From Parasponia andersonii (lineage: Eukaryota; Streptophyta; Magnoliopsida; Rosales; Cannabaceae), in the NCBI GenBank assembly GCA_002914805.1, contig JXTB01000083.1, positions 209,469 through 273,468 of the forward strand: a stretch of DNA of 64,000 nt. Reading direction: 5' to 3'. Both the position numbers and the translations under genes were made by a program. Within the stretch, counting starts at the first letter, position 1. Every line of letters begins with the position of its first letter. Under the pieces are notes generated by a model. It was not told the DNA's origin, made no database searches, and saw only the letters and a list, made by a program, of their open reading frames with translations. This document shows positions 36,195 through 53,599 of this stretch, in pieces.

Positions 36195-39156
36195 ATGGCT
36201 CTGCTACATTGGCTAACCTCAAAACAAGCCATCCAAGCATTTTCTAGCTTTCTGTTTGCTTGTTTGCTTGCTTTTACACTCCAAATATTTTTCTTCTCAC
36301 CAATATCCCCTGACTCACTTGAACGCCCTTCAGCATCTTATGCTTCCATTTTACCTCCAAATAACCGATTACAGGTCAAAATTCATTAGAACCCACTTGT
36401 TTACGTTCAGTTTTTTCAATCTCTATCAAAAGGGTTTGTAATTTCATGTGTTACTTTCTCTGAATTCTCGTTAGGGTGTGATTAAACTTGGAGAAGGATT
36501 TCTCAAGGAACCGGAAGATATTTCGGTGGATAAAGAAGGTATAATCTATACAGCAACAAGAGATGGTTGGATCAAAAGATTGTATAAGAATGGCTCCTGG
36601 GAGAACTGGAAGAAGTTAGATGGTGAAACTCTTCTCGGGATCACAACAACGAAGGAAGGTGATCTTGTTGTATGTGATTCTGAAAAGGTAATAAAGATCA
36701 CTCTTAAACCAATAAAAAAAAATTTTGGCTCAAGAGATTTGAAGAGTGAAAAAAATAATCGTTTTTTTCCTTCATGTTTTGCAGGGTCTGCTTAAGGTTG
36801 GTGAAAATGGTGTATCAGTTCTCACTTCACACGTTAATGGGTCCAAAATAAGGTCAGCAAATATGGATGTTATATGGATATATATGATTATTTAAGCAAA
36901 GTTCTGTTTATATAAGTCATGTTATATCTTTATATGCTTATGTATTTGCCTTGAGCAAATAACTAGTTCATTATATCAGACAACCAGATTTAGAGAGGTA
37001 CTTCAAAAGAGGAGTAACGCCTTTGAACTTGGTATTTCTAACATTTACTGGACACTTTTGCCCTTGTCAGTAAACGACAACTGAGTACTAAGTATTGTCG
37101 TATAATATACGCTAGCCGCGGTATAAAACGCTGCCTCCTTATCATGGATTGACTGAGGAGCGAAATACTATTTGAACAAGTAATAAGTCGTTTACATGAA
37201 CAAAGGCACTTTAGGCTTTAGCTAAATTCCATACGAAGAGTAGTAGAAAAGGACACTATAAACCGCGTGATCACTTGAAATGATCCATGTGCAAGCCATG
37301 CCAAATTCTTATGATGCGACACAGAACAAAAGGATCATCACACTTTGGAGGTGTTGTTGGGACCTTGCGGCCCTTAGCTAACAGTAAGGCCGTAAAGGGA
37401 ATCTTTTTTTGGTTGGGACCGATTACTACTGCTACACATCATGGTTTGTTGTCGTTTTTCTCCTATAGTACTTTTCTATCCACGTGTGGACTCGGAATTT
37501 TTGCTCTTATTTTGAGTTTTAGTCTCTCAATTTTTTTTTACATGGCAGCCTAAATTAGATTCAAACCCTCTTCAACTTGGCATAACCTGGGGACATAGAT
37601 GTTAACTCCTTTTGTTGTTAATAGAGAGAGAACGGAAAATTACCACTGGTGCATACAGGTCGACCCCATGATTGTTACAACAATAGTTTTCATGGAACTG
37701 TCAATACCAATCTGCCACGGGGTTCATGAAAGAAAATTCATGTATATGAATTGCAACTATATTAAGGTTTCATTCGGGGTCCAGCTTATCCAAATTAAGT
37801 GACCTAGTACGTACATAAGTGCACTAGTTATAAATATACTAAGGTTCAAACGATATGAGAAAAATGGAAACATTTTATTTCAAGAAAGAACAAAAAACAA
37901 TTAACTTTATGCGTATGTATGGTAAAACAAGTTAAGTTATGATTTGTCTATTTGAATCAGATTTGCAGATGATGTGATTGAAGCATCAGATGGTAGTTTA
38001 TATTTCAGTGTTGCAAGCACCAAATTTGAACTCCATAATTGGTATCTAGACGTGCTTGAGGCTAAACCTCATGGTCAATTGCTCAAGTACGACCCATCAT
38101 CAAGAGAGACTTCGATTATACTTGAAGATTTGGCCTTTGCTAACGGTGTTGCGGTCTCAAAGGACGAAGATTATCTGGTGGTCTGTGAAACATGGAAGTA
38201 AGCTTGTTTTTAACACTTCTTGAAACATAAGAACCAATGAGTATTGTGACTAGTGATGCATCACCACATGTGTAGCGATGGAATAAATATCGTTACATAA
38301 CCCAAAAAAAAAAAAAAAAGACTAATTAGATACATTTTTATGCGACAATTTTGATTCATTGTCATGTGGTAAATGATTGCATCACTAATAATGATATATA
38401 GACTTTTTTTTTTTTTTTTCACACAATCGCTTAATACTATTCTTTTATATTGACTCCTCGTGCCAACTATCAACTGAGGTTGCCGGGCACTTTTTGCCAT
38501 ACTGATTCAAGAGAAAAGTGTTTTTCACCCATACTAGGAATTCATTTGACATATTAGTTGTCTGGCCTTTGCATGCTTGGCCATGAACAAAGGCTATTAC
38601 AACACGTGCACCAATAATATGTTGTCGTTTTGTTGACCAGATACAGATGTCTTAAGTATTGGCTCAAGGGAAAGAACAAAGGAAAAACTGAGATCTTCAT
38701 TGAAAACCTTCCTGGTGCTCCTGACAACATCAATCTTGCCCCAGACGGGTCTTTCTGGATCGCTCAACTTCAGGTAACATACAACTCTTAAGCTTTTCAA
38801 CATCAAATTAAGTTTAAGAAGTAAAATCAAAAGGGATTAGATATATATTGAATATTTCACCTGTACTGCAATGTACAATACAGCTTACTACTGAGGGATT
38901 GGAGTTTGTGCACAAGTACAAGGCACTAAAGAAATTCATGGCAACTTTTCCGAAATTAACTGCTCTCGTTAATGGAGTTAATCAGAAAGCGGCGGTGGTG
39001 AATGTGGCGGCCGATGGTAAGATTACCGAGAAATTTGATGATTCTGAGGGAAAGGTTATGAAGTTTGTTACAACAGCTATTGAGTTTGATGATCATCTTT
39101 ACTTGGGAAGCCTTAACTCCAACTTCATTGGGAAGTTACCACTGAAAGCTGCATAG
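36195..39156 (+). CDS. Strictosidine synthase-like protein (APMAP-type)
   Basis: A member of the SSL/adipocyte plasma membrane-associated protein-like family, a six-bladed beta-propeller related to strictosidine synthase and gluconolactonases. Most plant SSLs lack true strictosidine synthase activity, so the substrate is unknown. Six exons: 36195-36374, 36475-36687, 36785-36852, 37961-38197, 38641-38773 and 38884-39156. They total 1104 bases, 367 residues, with all junctions in phase. Residues about 16-38 form a hydrophobic signal/anchor, implying entry to the secretory pathway. The Str_synth block spans about residues 154-245 (FADDVIEASDG, LLKYDP, ANGVAVS, CETWKYRC). The ATG at 36195 is preferred over an in-frame upstream ATG at 36102 because it has a CGCCATGG context and lies next to the anchor. 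Intron 3 is long (1.1 kb); intron 4 carries a small inverted-repeat element. Confidence 0.9.
38250..38388. mobile_element. Small MITE-like inverted-repeat element in an SSL intron
   Basis: Left end CTAGTGATGCATCACCACATG; the inverted complement at the right end is TTAGTGATGCA...ACCACATG. Total about 139 bp, without coding capacity, inside intron 4. The target duplication was not resolved. Confidence 0.45.
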
Positions 39157-39869
39157 TACGTACTACGGATTTGTGTCATACACCAAGAATAAAATGGAGA
39201 CGAATGAGAAAATACACAAATAAAAGAAGCCACTGATCTGGACGATAAGTACTTCTCTCCAGACTGGTTCGTCATTTAAATTATTTGTGATGTTATTTCA
39301 ATGCTTGATAAAAATATATACGATTAATTAAGCAAACGGAACAAATTGAGACATTAATTGAAGTGTGTTACATAAATATTGCACTATAGTGTCCAATCTT
39401 CTGTTATATAATGTATTGTTGGAATCAAAAATCAAGTCTACGTCTACTGATCTACTTCTTAATTAAAGTAGGGTTTGAACTCCTAAGCACAGAGTCACAC
39501 AACGGACAAGAAACTGACAACCACATTAATTATAAAACATGGTTCGAACCCCCCCAAAAAAATGCATACATCCAGAAATCGGAACCAGTTAATAAAGTAT
39601 ATGTTTTATTAAGAAAATACAACCCTAAAACTTTCAACTTGTTAATTCCATTTCATGAGCCTAAGTGTTTTATCTGTAACTTATTACCCTCTAATATTAA
39701 TGCAACCCTAAGTCTATTTTGATTCAATAGTTGTACACTTTTTTTATATGAATATTACTGTATAATTTTTATTTTTTTTATTAATAGACTGTAGTTGTAT
39801 TTTATAACGTATTTTATAACTAATAATATAACTCCGGGACTAGTCCTAAACAATCCTACCCCCTCCCTC

Positions 39870-39903
<34 letters not shown>

Positions 39904-40020
39904 TCCCATCTATTGGGTTTTTTTTATTCCCTATCTATTGTTTTTTTTTAGTCGTTGGAGTAGTTAGATTAAAATAATAAATATACTATATTGAATGCAC
40001 TTGTAATTATCCATATTTTT
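39157..40020. other. 3' flank of the SSL gene and AT-rich spacer
   Basis: The first 200 bases probably hold the 3'-UTR. Further on there is a TA run (39874-39900). The 103-codon frame at 39411-39722 has no recognisable domain. Confidence 0.5.
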
Positions 40021-41601
40021 TGAGGTCAATTTGGAAATTTTACAAATTTTCGAATTAAATAAGAGGGACTAAATTGTAAAAATTTTAAGAAGCGTGGACT
40101 AAAATATAATTTTTGGAGGGACTAGTTTGCAAGGAATTTGAAAGTTGAGGGTCAGAGTGAAATTTTGGAAAAAATTGCACAGTGCCCTACAAACGGTCAC
40201 GTGGACCATTTCTTCTTCCTCTTCCTTCTCTCTCTTTCCCCCTCGTTCTCTCTCTTCTCCCTCCTGTCAAAGCCACCGAAGGAGCAAGCATCCAGGCACC
40301 ATCGTCTGGCCATCGTCCAACCACAGGAACCACCGGTGCAACTCCAGCTCACCACCAGCTACAAGCTACTGACCTCGCAGCAACCGTTGAGCCGCCAAAC
40401 ATCGACGAGGGGTGAAGGAAGTTGTGGATGTTTTCAGTCATCAGTGACTATTCGAGCCACTGTTTGACTTCAAACTGGACTCGTTGGATTTTTCTCGTCA
40501 CAAAGATCATCAAAGTATATATTTCACAATCTCATTTTACCCAATTTGAAAGTTTCCATTTTTGAGTTGCTTGAGCTTAAGTTTGACTTTTTGATCTAAC
40601 TATTGGATTGTATTTTTGATGTTATTTTTGGAATGTACCCGAGAAACGGAGAAGATTGATATATATATATATATATATACAGATATATTGACTATGTTTG
40701 GAGAAGATTGATATATATATATATATATTGACTTTGTTTAGTGACCGACATAAAAAACAAAATCAGACAGCTAAGATTTACCTTGTTTTGTATGCCACCA
40801 GTCTGATTTTAGCTCGAATCCAAATTAGACGAATTATATATCTAGGTTGAGTGTTAGAAATTTAGTAAAGAAGTCTGTTTGTTGATTTAAAACTCTATTG
40901 TGAAGTTAGTTTTTCACAAGTGAGCAATCGAAAGCTTGAAATTGATTCCCAACCCTCCGAACGATTGTCCAACAACACCTTGAGATTCTAATAGCGTGGT
41001 ATTGCTATTCTAGTGAGGTAGAGATTCGGTTACCTCTGTTTTATACCGGTTTGAATAGAACTTACTTTATGCTACATATGATGATAAATATGATTTTAGG
41101 AATTGTTTGGATATATGTGTTATATATTAAATTACTTTAGGATTTTTCCGAGTGCAAGTTATTTTTGGATATGTTAAAAGACAGTTGGCATACTGCCTAT
41201 TTTTCTATAAAATTTAATTAACTATTTTATTGAAAACTAGATTATTATTTGAACTTAAATTATTGTACGGCTATTTCTACACATCAGTTCAGAGTACACC
41301 TATGGCGCTACGGGTCCACCGACAGTACAGAGTCCATGAACTCACATGGGGCCTTTCTTCTGATTACCTCCATATTTGACAAGCGTAGGCAATACGGTTG
41401 CCCTTTCAGGTTTGATAGGCGATACATGGATGTCCTTTCTGAGTATGAGCTAGGTATTAGGCAAGCTATATGGCACACATAGTGCCAACATCCTAGTTTC
41501 CATTGATGAGAGGTGATGAACTCATAGGTATGGGTGGATTTGTGTCATGTATTGGTGGACTAGTTGATTTTGGATGTCATGCTTTCATATATATATATAT
41601 A

Positions 41602-41967
41602 GGAATAACTATAAAAAAATACCTTGAGGTTTGGGTGTTCTATAATTTAAACTATGAAGTTTAGACTCTATAAAATAATACCGTAAGATTAATAATTTCT
41701 GAAAATTAATACCATAAGTTAAATTTTTGAATAATTTTAACTAATAAAATACAATAATATCCCCAAAATTAAGAAGAATAATAATGATTAATCCAGTTTC
41801 AATGGAAGATATTATTATTTTTTCATACTAACATTGGTCAAAAAGTCTGTCTATAGTATTAATTTTCAAAAATTTTTATTCTCAAAGTATTATTTTGCAG
41901 AGCCCAAACTTTAGAGTTTAAATTATAGAACACTCAAACTTGAGGGTATTTTTTTCCAGTTTACCTA
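41602..41967. mobile_element. MITE with about 90-bp inverted arms
   Basis: The left arm (GGAATAACTATAAAAAAATA then CCTTGAGGTTTGGGTGTTC) is matched in inverse by the right arm (GAACACTCAAACTTGAGGGT then ATTTTTTTCCAGTTTACC). It lies between TATATA tracts, consistent with insertion at TA. It has no coding capacity. Confidence 0.85.
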
Positions 41968-41990
41968 TTATATATATATATATATATATA

Positions 41991-42222
41991 GGACACCAAT
42001 CTAGTAGGTATTTTTTTTACCTATATATAGGTATCATTTTAGCCAGTGAAAATTTATCATTCATATTTTTTATATTAAAAATTAAGAGAGAGAAAAAACA
42101 TTAATGATGCACATCTTTTCATGCACCTTATTATAGCCGTTAGATCACCATTAGATGATGATCCAGTGGCTAAAAAAAAATACCTACACATAGGTAAAAA
42201 AAAATACCTACTAGTTTGGTAA
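41991..42222. mobile_element. MITE of a second family, TIR GGACACCAATCTAGTAGGTA
   Basis: About 232 bp. The left end GGACACCAATCTAGTAGGTA with an ACCTATATATAGGTA stem is matched at the right end by TACCTACTAGTTTGGTAACC. The centre has a GTTAGATCACCATTAGATGA segment that recurs at 44330-44380. TA tracts flank it. Confidence 0.75.
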
Positions 42223-42231
42223 CCATATAAA

Positions 42232-42241
42232 TATATATATA

Positions 42242-42275
<34 letters not shown>
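42232..42275. repeat. (TA)n microsatellite
   Basis: Long TA run beside the second MITE, broken by one ATGCATAT step. It probably marks the insertion target. Confidence 0.9.
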
Positions 42276-42279
<4 letters not shown>

Positions 42280-42439
42280 CTATCAACTTTAGAAATGATT
42301 ATGTTATATATATATATATGGTTTTACAAAGGTGTTTTGGATTAAACTAATCATGCAGGGATTCTCCACTACTAAAATTTTTTTTAAATAAGGCAACAAT
42401 TTTCCTACTGAGCTTTCAAGCTCACCCACTATTTTCCTC

Positions 42440-44320
42440 CATTTTAAGTGATTATTCATTCGTTATAGTTGTCTCGATGACTAGGCAAGTCGTTTGGCTT
42501 ACACTTATGGTCTTATTTCTCTCCCTCAGTTGGCTCTTATACTTTGTCCTCTTCTTTCTTCATGTCTAACTGTTTAGCCAATTGTATGTACTAAGTGGAT
42601 ATATGAGGATGTCTTTATTACTATTTAAGGATTTAGTGTTTAAATGAGACACTACGGTTCCCAAGGAGTATATTTTTTTTAAGTACTTAGAATGATGACT
42701 AACTCTATAAATTAATTTTTAGACATTCAAATTCAAGATTTGTGAAATTCATTTATTCAATACTAGAGTTTTATTAAGCCAAGTTTTTTTAAAACGATTT
42801 AACTACGTTTTCTTGAATCTTAATTGCCATTTCTTCCTTGATAAGCTAAACTAAAGAGAAATCTTTTTTTATACCGAATTTCTAATGACTTGAGGACTAT
42901 AATATATAATCCAAGTACTTAGTTTCTTTCGAATTTTGTAAATTCTTTATTTATTTTTATTTACACTCAAAATTATTAAAAGTCACGGTTTTAGATTTTC
43001 AGTCGTGGCAACACTTTCTCTACGAATTTATCGTGAAAAGATATGTAAGATGAAATTTAAGAGGGTAAAATAATGCCTATAAGTAGGTAGTAAAAAAAAA
43101 ACCTACTAGATTAGTGTCCTATATATACATGAGTCTAGTATAAATGATTACAATAATATTATTTACTTGTGGATGGTTACAACGATTTTAGCTATTAAAT
43201 CTTATATCCAATAATTGTGATCCGTTTGATAGTTAGCAAAAAAAACTTTAATGCTATTTATTATCGAAATTAATGAATTAATTAAATATTATTATTGATA
43301 GGTAACTTGATGTTTACCTACTAATGTGGCATTTATTTAAAGTATTTTATTTATTTAAAAAGAATCTTAATTTATATTATGTGATTTTAAAAATATTTTA
43401 AAATTTAATTTTAATTCTACTCATTAATTACTTTCTAAAAACGTTTGAACTTCCCAAAGTTTGTCTTATCATTCCCAAACCTAAATCTATTTAATGTAAT
43501 TAACAAAATTAATTAGCAATACATCACGACTTGGAGAAGAAAATTTAAAGAAAATATGGTTTGAAAGAGTCACGAAAAAATAAAAGAAAATAAAAGGAAA
43601 AGAAAGTTAACTCTATTGAAGAACACCATTGACATATAACAAGCTTTACAAAGCATTCAGAGTCTCATTTTGAAATGTTAGCAAATTTAGTTTCTTTTAA
43701 AATTCTTATTTAAAGATTCTATTGAATTTGTTGTGAATGATAAATTATCTCCTATACTTTAATAGAAACTAAATAGAAGAAGAATAAGTGGAGTAGAGGA
43801 ATTGTATTAATTAAGCATGAGCTTGACCATGTCAAAAAGGAAATGATCAAACTAAAAAAGTTTATGACATCAAATTCAAATGAACAACATTTTGAACACC
43901 TTAGAGCAACCTCTTCAAGATAAAAAATTTAAAACGGAAAATTGGTTTGAGATACGAGGAACACTTACATGTAAAAGAGAGAATAATTCATCAAGAAGAT
44001 GTGATTTGATTCGTACAAGTTTTTTTAAAAAAAATCATATTTTGTTCGAATAATTTAAACTAAAAAACACATTGAGGCCGAAAAATAGGGAGGTATTGGA
44101 GTATATATTCTCAAAGTTCATTGGTTAAGTACAGTAAACATTGTAAATTTTAATATTTTTATTGTCGTAAAAATTTCTTTCTTTATATATGCCTTATTTT
44201 ATACACTTTTGATGTACATGAAACTGACAGGGGAAAGTGATGCGAAAGTGATGCTATTCATTTTATGCAGTCAGATTTTTGCTATCTCGGCCCAGGAGAA
44301 GAAGTAGAAATTACGGTAAC
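42440..44320. other. AT-rich repeat remnants, no gene
   Basis: Mostly unassigned AT-rich sequence. At 43081-43125 there is a lone end of the second MITE family (ACCTACTAGATTAGTGTCC). A short frame near 43815-43920 (HELDHVKKEMIKLKKF) could be coiled-coil-like transposon debris but is too short to name. Confidence 0.4.
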
Positions 44321-44327
44321 TTATATA

Positions 44328-44328
44328 N
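44328..44328. other. Unresolved base (N)
   Basis: Single N within a TA-rich stretch at the edge of a truncated MITE. Confidence 1.
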
Positions 44329-44329
44329 C

Positions 44330-44425
44330 ATTGGATCACCATCTAATGGTGATCCTAATGGTGATCCAACGGCTAAAAAAAAATACCTTCTCATAGATAA
44401 AAAAAAATACCGGATTGACAATCAT
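44330..44425. mobile_element. Truncated copy of the second MITE family
   Basis: GGATCACCATCTAATGGTGA, AACGGCTAAAAAAAAATACC and the AGATAAAAAAAAATACC end match the right half of 41991-42222. GGATCACCAT-CTA-ATGGTGATCC is a perfect 10-bp-arm palindrome. An unresolved base (44328) lies at its left edge, and TA repeats flank the right. Confidence 0.65.
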
Positions 44426-44439
44426 ATATATATAATATA

Positions 44440-44750
44440 TATATATATATATTTTGTTCAATACACATTTTATTATTACGGTGTTTACATTCTTAATCAA
44501 TGATGAGAGCACCAAGATTTGTGAAAAAGGTAGAAAATGGTATCTTCCAGCAGGGATAGCTATGATTGTTTATATATTTTATAAATAATGAGATTGTAAC
44601 GAAAGTAATCTAAAATTATAAATATTGAGTTGTATACAAGATGATATATTACCCTCTAGTCCTTTACCCTTAATCAACGTTGGAGAGATATGCATTACTA
44701 TGAAATCTTTATGGGTTCTCTTCATACACGGAGCCACCTTAGGCCATTGA
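44440..44750. other. AT-rich spacer
   Basis: Nothing recognised beyond the TA run that ends near 44452. Confidence 0.5.
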
Positions 44751-44754
44751 CTTC

Positions 44755-45170
44755 AAAAAACAATGGCATCTCAATAATGACACGAAGGAAATGACAACCT
44801 TGAAAACAACAGGAACTTCGAAACGACATTTAATTGAATAACGGGGACAAACGACATCTACCTTAAAATCGATATCAAGAAATGATAATAAATATATAAA
44901 TGACAAAAACGACAGAATCCTTTTAAACAACATTTTTTTTTTTTTTTGAGAAGTCCTTATAAACGACATTAACTTGGAAAAATGACACCAATATGAAAAA
45001 CGACAGCAACTCGTAAACGACATTAAATTTGTTAGACTACTTCAAGCCGCATCGACTGATCAAACGGCAGATCACTTCCAAAAATATAATAATAATTAAA
45101 CGACAAAAAAATTTCAAAATCGACATTATATGCACGCTGAATAAATACACATTATTGGAGCTTTAGCAAG
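44755..45170. repeat. Degenerate ACGACAT-rich array, block 1
   Basis: About a dozen AAACGACAT / AATGACAC / AACGACAG words are spaced roughly 15-40 bases apart and often followed by YAACTT..AAA. This points to a decayed minisatellite with a unit of about 18-20 bases. A poly-T run (44934-44947) interrupts it. No coding frame. Confidence 0.5.
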
Positions 45171-45397
45171 TTATCCAACGTGTTATTTCACTTGAGCAAA
45201 ATAATAATAATAATAAATAAATAAACATGTTATTCGACTGGCAAATCAGCAAGTTAACTTATGGAAGTTATTGTGGGTAGTGGGTACCTATGGTGCCCAC
45301 AGACATTGCTAGTTTGTTAAAGAATTTTGCAAGTTATTCTTCTCGGGACACATAAAAGGACTAAAAGGCATCCGTACAATTCCAAAATTCCAAGTGA

Positions 45398-45555
45398 AAA
45401 GCTTTGTGGAACCAAAATGGCAAAATGTAACAAATGTCAGAACGAATCACAAAAAATCCATATTTTCCTTGAATCCCCATTTTTGGTTTACTTCGACAAG
45501 GCTTGGCTCTTAACAATCTCAACTCGCTGTGGCAGTACCAGTTGAGGGACATCTA
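45398..45555 (-). pseudogene. Decayed duplicate of a RECQL3 exon and its intron flanks
   Basis: On the minus strand, sequence near 45550-45440 resembles exon 17 of the adjacent RECQL3-type gene (47568-47441). The shared words include GTTAAGAGCC and AAAATATGGATTT (parent AAAAGATGGATTT), plus the preceding intron end CCCTCAACTGG (parent CCCTAAACTGG). The match continues past the exon into the next intron (CTTTGTGG...CAAAATG). The copy has lost the splice acceptor and about 48 bases and has in-frame stops, so it is non-functional. Confidence 0.6.
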
Positions 45556-45559
45556 CGAC

Positions 45560-46254
45560 GCAAGAAATGTTTAATAATGTTGATTTTGATCATAAGAAAT
45601 TAAAATCTCGTCAATTCCATTATTTATAAAAAAAAAAAAAAAGAAAAAAAGAAAAAAGAGAGACAGACAGACAGAGCGGGATCTTCTGATGGTTCTGTTT
45701 AGAAAGCAAAGTCCGCAGGCATGGTTGACATAATACACATCCGATTATATAAAACACTTCATATGATTCGAAGTAAACGACATCTAAGAAAGAACGACAC
45801 TGAATTGAATAACCGGAATCAACTTAATAAACATATATGTTCCCAGAGGCCAGAGCACAGAAACTAAAAGCGACGTTACCATAATGAAGGACAATAAATT
45901 TGGTAAGTGACAACTTCCAAACGACGGTGTCCAAAGAAAACGACATCAACTTCCAAAAATATATTTACAACCTTGATTCATTGATGGTATATTATTACAA
46001 TTTAAAAAAAAAAAATTAAAGAAGAGACAAATTTTCGTATTGGCTTCTCTTCCATGAGCGGTTGGCATCCTCCACTATTCAGTATTCACTACATCATGAC
46101 TATGACTGCCTGGGGCTGTTCACTGCCTAGAAAGAGATTAGAAATTTCGCATTTTCATGCACTACGATAAGAAGTACAGCCGCTTCCAAAATAACCAGCT
46201 CTTTTTACCTTCTTATCTTAAAATGCTGCCAAAGAAACCAACACAAAAGCCAAC
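45560..46254. other. 3' flank of the RECQL3-type gene with A-rich runs
   Basis: Poly-A/purine-rich stretch at 45630-45680, then block 2 of the ACGACAT array. The 3'-UTR of the helicase gene probably lies in 46000-46254. Confidence 0.45.
45770..45970. repeat. Degenerate ACGACAT-rich array, block 2
   Basis: The same word family as block 1 (AAACGACATC at 45775, AACGACACTG, AGCGACGTT, AAACGACGG, AAACGACATCAACTTCC near 45940), about 600 bp downstream. Confidence 0.5.
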
Positions 46255-52885
<6,631 letters not shown>

Positions 52886-53192
52886 CTTCCACCACCGATT
52901 TGAGATTGTCGCCTCGTCTCGTCTCGGCTGTCACAACAATGCTCGGCTAAAGAGGCATTCGCTCGCTTTTCAAGCTGAAACAAAAGCCTTATACAGTTGT
53001 ACCTTCCGCTCCTATTCGATTTCGCGCTCTTATCGAGTCACGACCTACTAACGGCGTCGTTTCTTCTGCCATCTTCTCGTGCCTATCACGTGCACTCCGA
53101 CTGAGTTGCAGATAAACGCACATTATTCGGTTTTTTTTCCCTCTTCTGTCGCTATCACAATCAATTCGGGACAATACCAAAACTATATCTGG
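52886..53192 (-). promoter_or_regulatory. Upstream region of the RECQL3-type gene
   Basis: GC-richer than its surroundings and without a supported ORF. It contains AACGGCGTCGTTTC (53050-53063), a word family that recurs before the eS29 and isomerase genes. No TATA box is seen, which suits a housekeeping gene. Confidence 0.4.
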
Positions 53193-53592
53193 ATATGAAA
53201 TACTTATATATTTTTTTAAGTTTTATAAATTATAAAAATATCTCTTACTAACAAATTAATACAAATTTCATACCCTTACCTAAATACAATTAAATAACTA
53301 AAAAAAATGAAAAAATTTATTTGAAAAAATTATATAAGACTTTTCCGCACCAATTTTCTTATTTTTAGTCATTTCTCTCTTTCATCTACTATTTTTTTCC
53401 AACAAAAAATAATTAATAATCCTTAAAGAAAAATTAATTCCGTAAAAAGTTAAAAAAAAGAGAAATTTGATATTTTGTCTGTTAATTTTGACCTAATAAA
53501 CTATAAGGATAAATTTTGTACTAATTTACCAATTAAAAGAGATATTTTTATAATTTATAAAATATAAAGGAATATATTGAATATTTTATCAT
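53193..53592. mobile_element. MITE with about 70-80-bp inverted arms
   Basis: The word TTATAAATTATAAAAATATC is followed by TCTTACTAACAAATTAATAC in the left arm. The right arm has the inverse complement (TAAAAGAGATATTTTTATAA then TTTATAAAATATAAAGG). Length about 400 bp, AT-rich, non-coding. The target duplication is not clear. Confidence 0.75.
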
Positions 53593-53599
53593 GACCCAT

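Larger units (their letters stand above)
40020..42440 (+). mobile_element. Old long LTR of Tekay/Del-like gypsy type, interrupted by MITEs (fossil)
   Basis: Words and layout match the plus-strand LTR of Tekay/Del chromoviruses: early GGGACTAAATTG / AGGGACTAGTTTGC, a CT-rich stretch with C-rich codon-like sequence (40200-40450), the GATGTCCTTTCTGAGTATGAG and TAGGCAAGCTATATGGC region (41430-41475), and late CTGAGCTTTCAAGCTCACCC (about 42400-42425). No internal domains adjoin, so it is a solo or partial LTR. The ends are not resolved, and two MITEs sit inside. It is strongly decayed and therefore old. Confidence 0.45.

Noticed and set aside
39474-39560. TTTGAACTCC / GGTTCGAACCC words resembling a tRNA T-arm
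   Set aside because: No acceptor stem, D-arm or anticodon arm could be folded around them; no tRNA gene was found in the window.
39411-39722. 103-codon plus-strand frame after the SSL gene
   Set aside because: No domain. It lies in AT-rich flank after a complete gene.
40138-40467. Three overlapping plus-strand frames of 75-109 codons
   Set aside because: They lie in a CT-rich stretch of an old gypsy-type LTR. Having all three frames open reflects composition, not coding.
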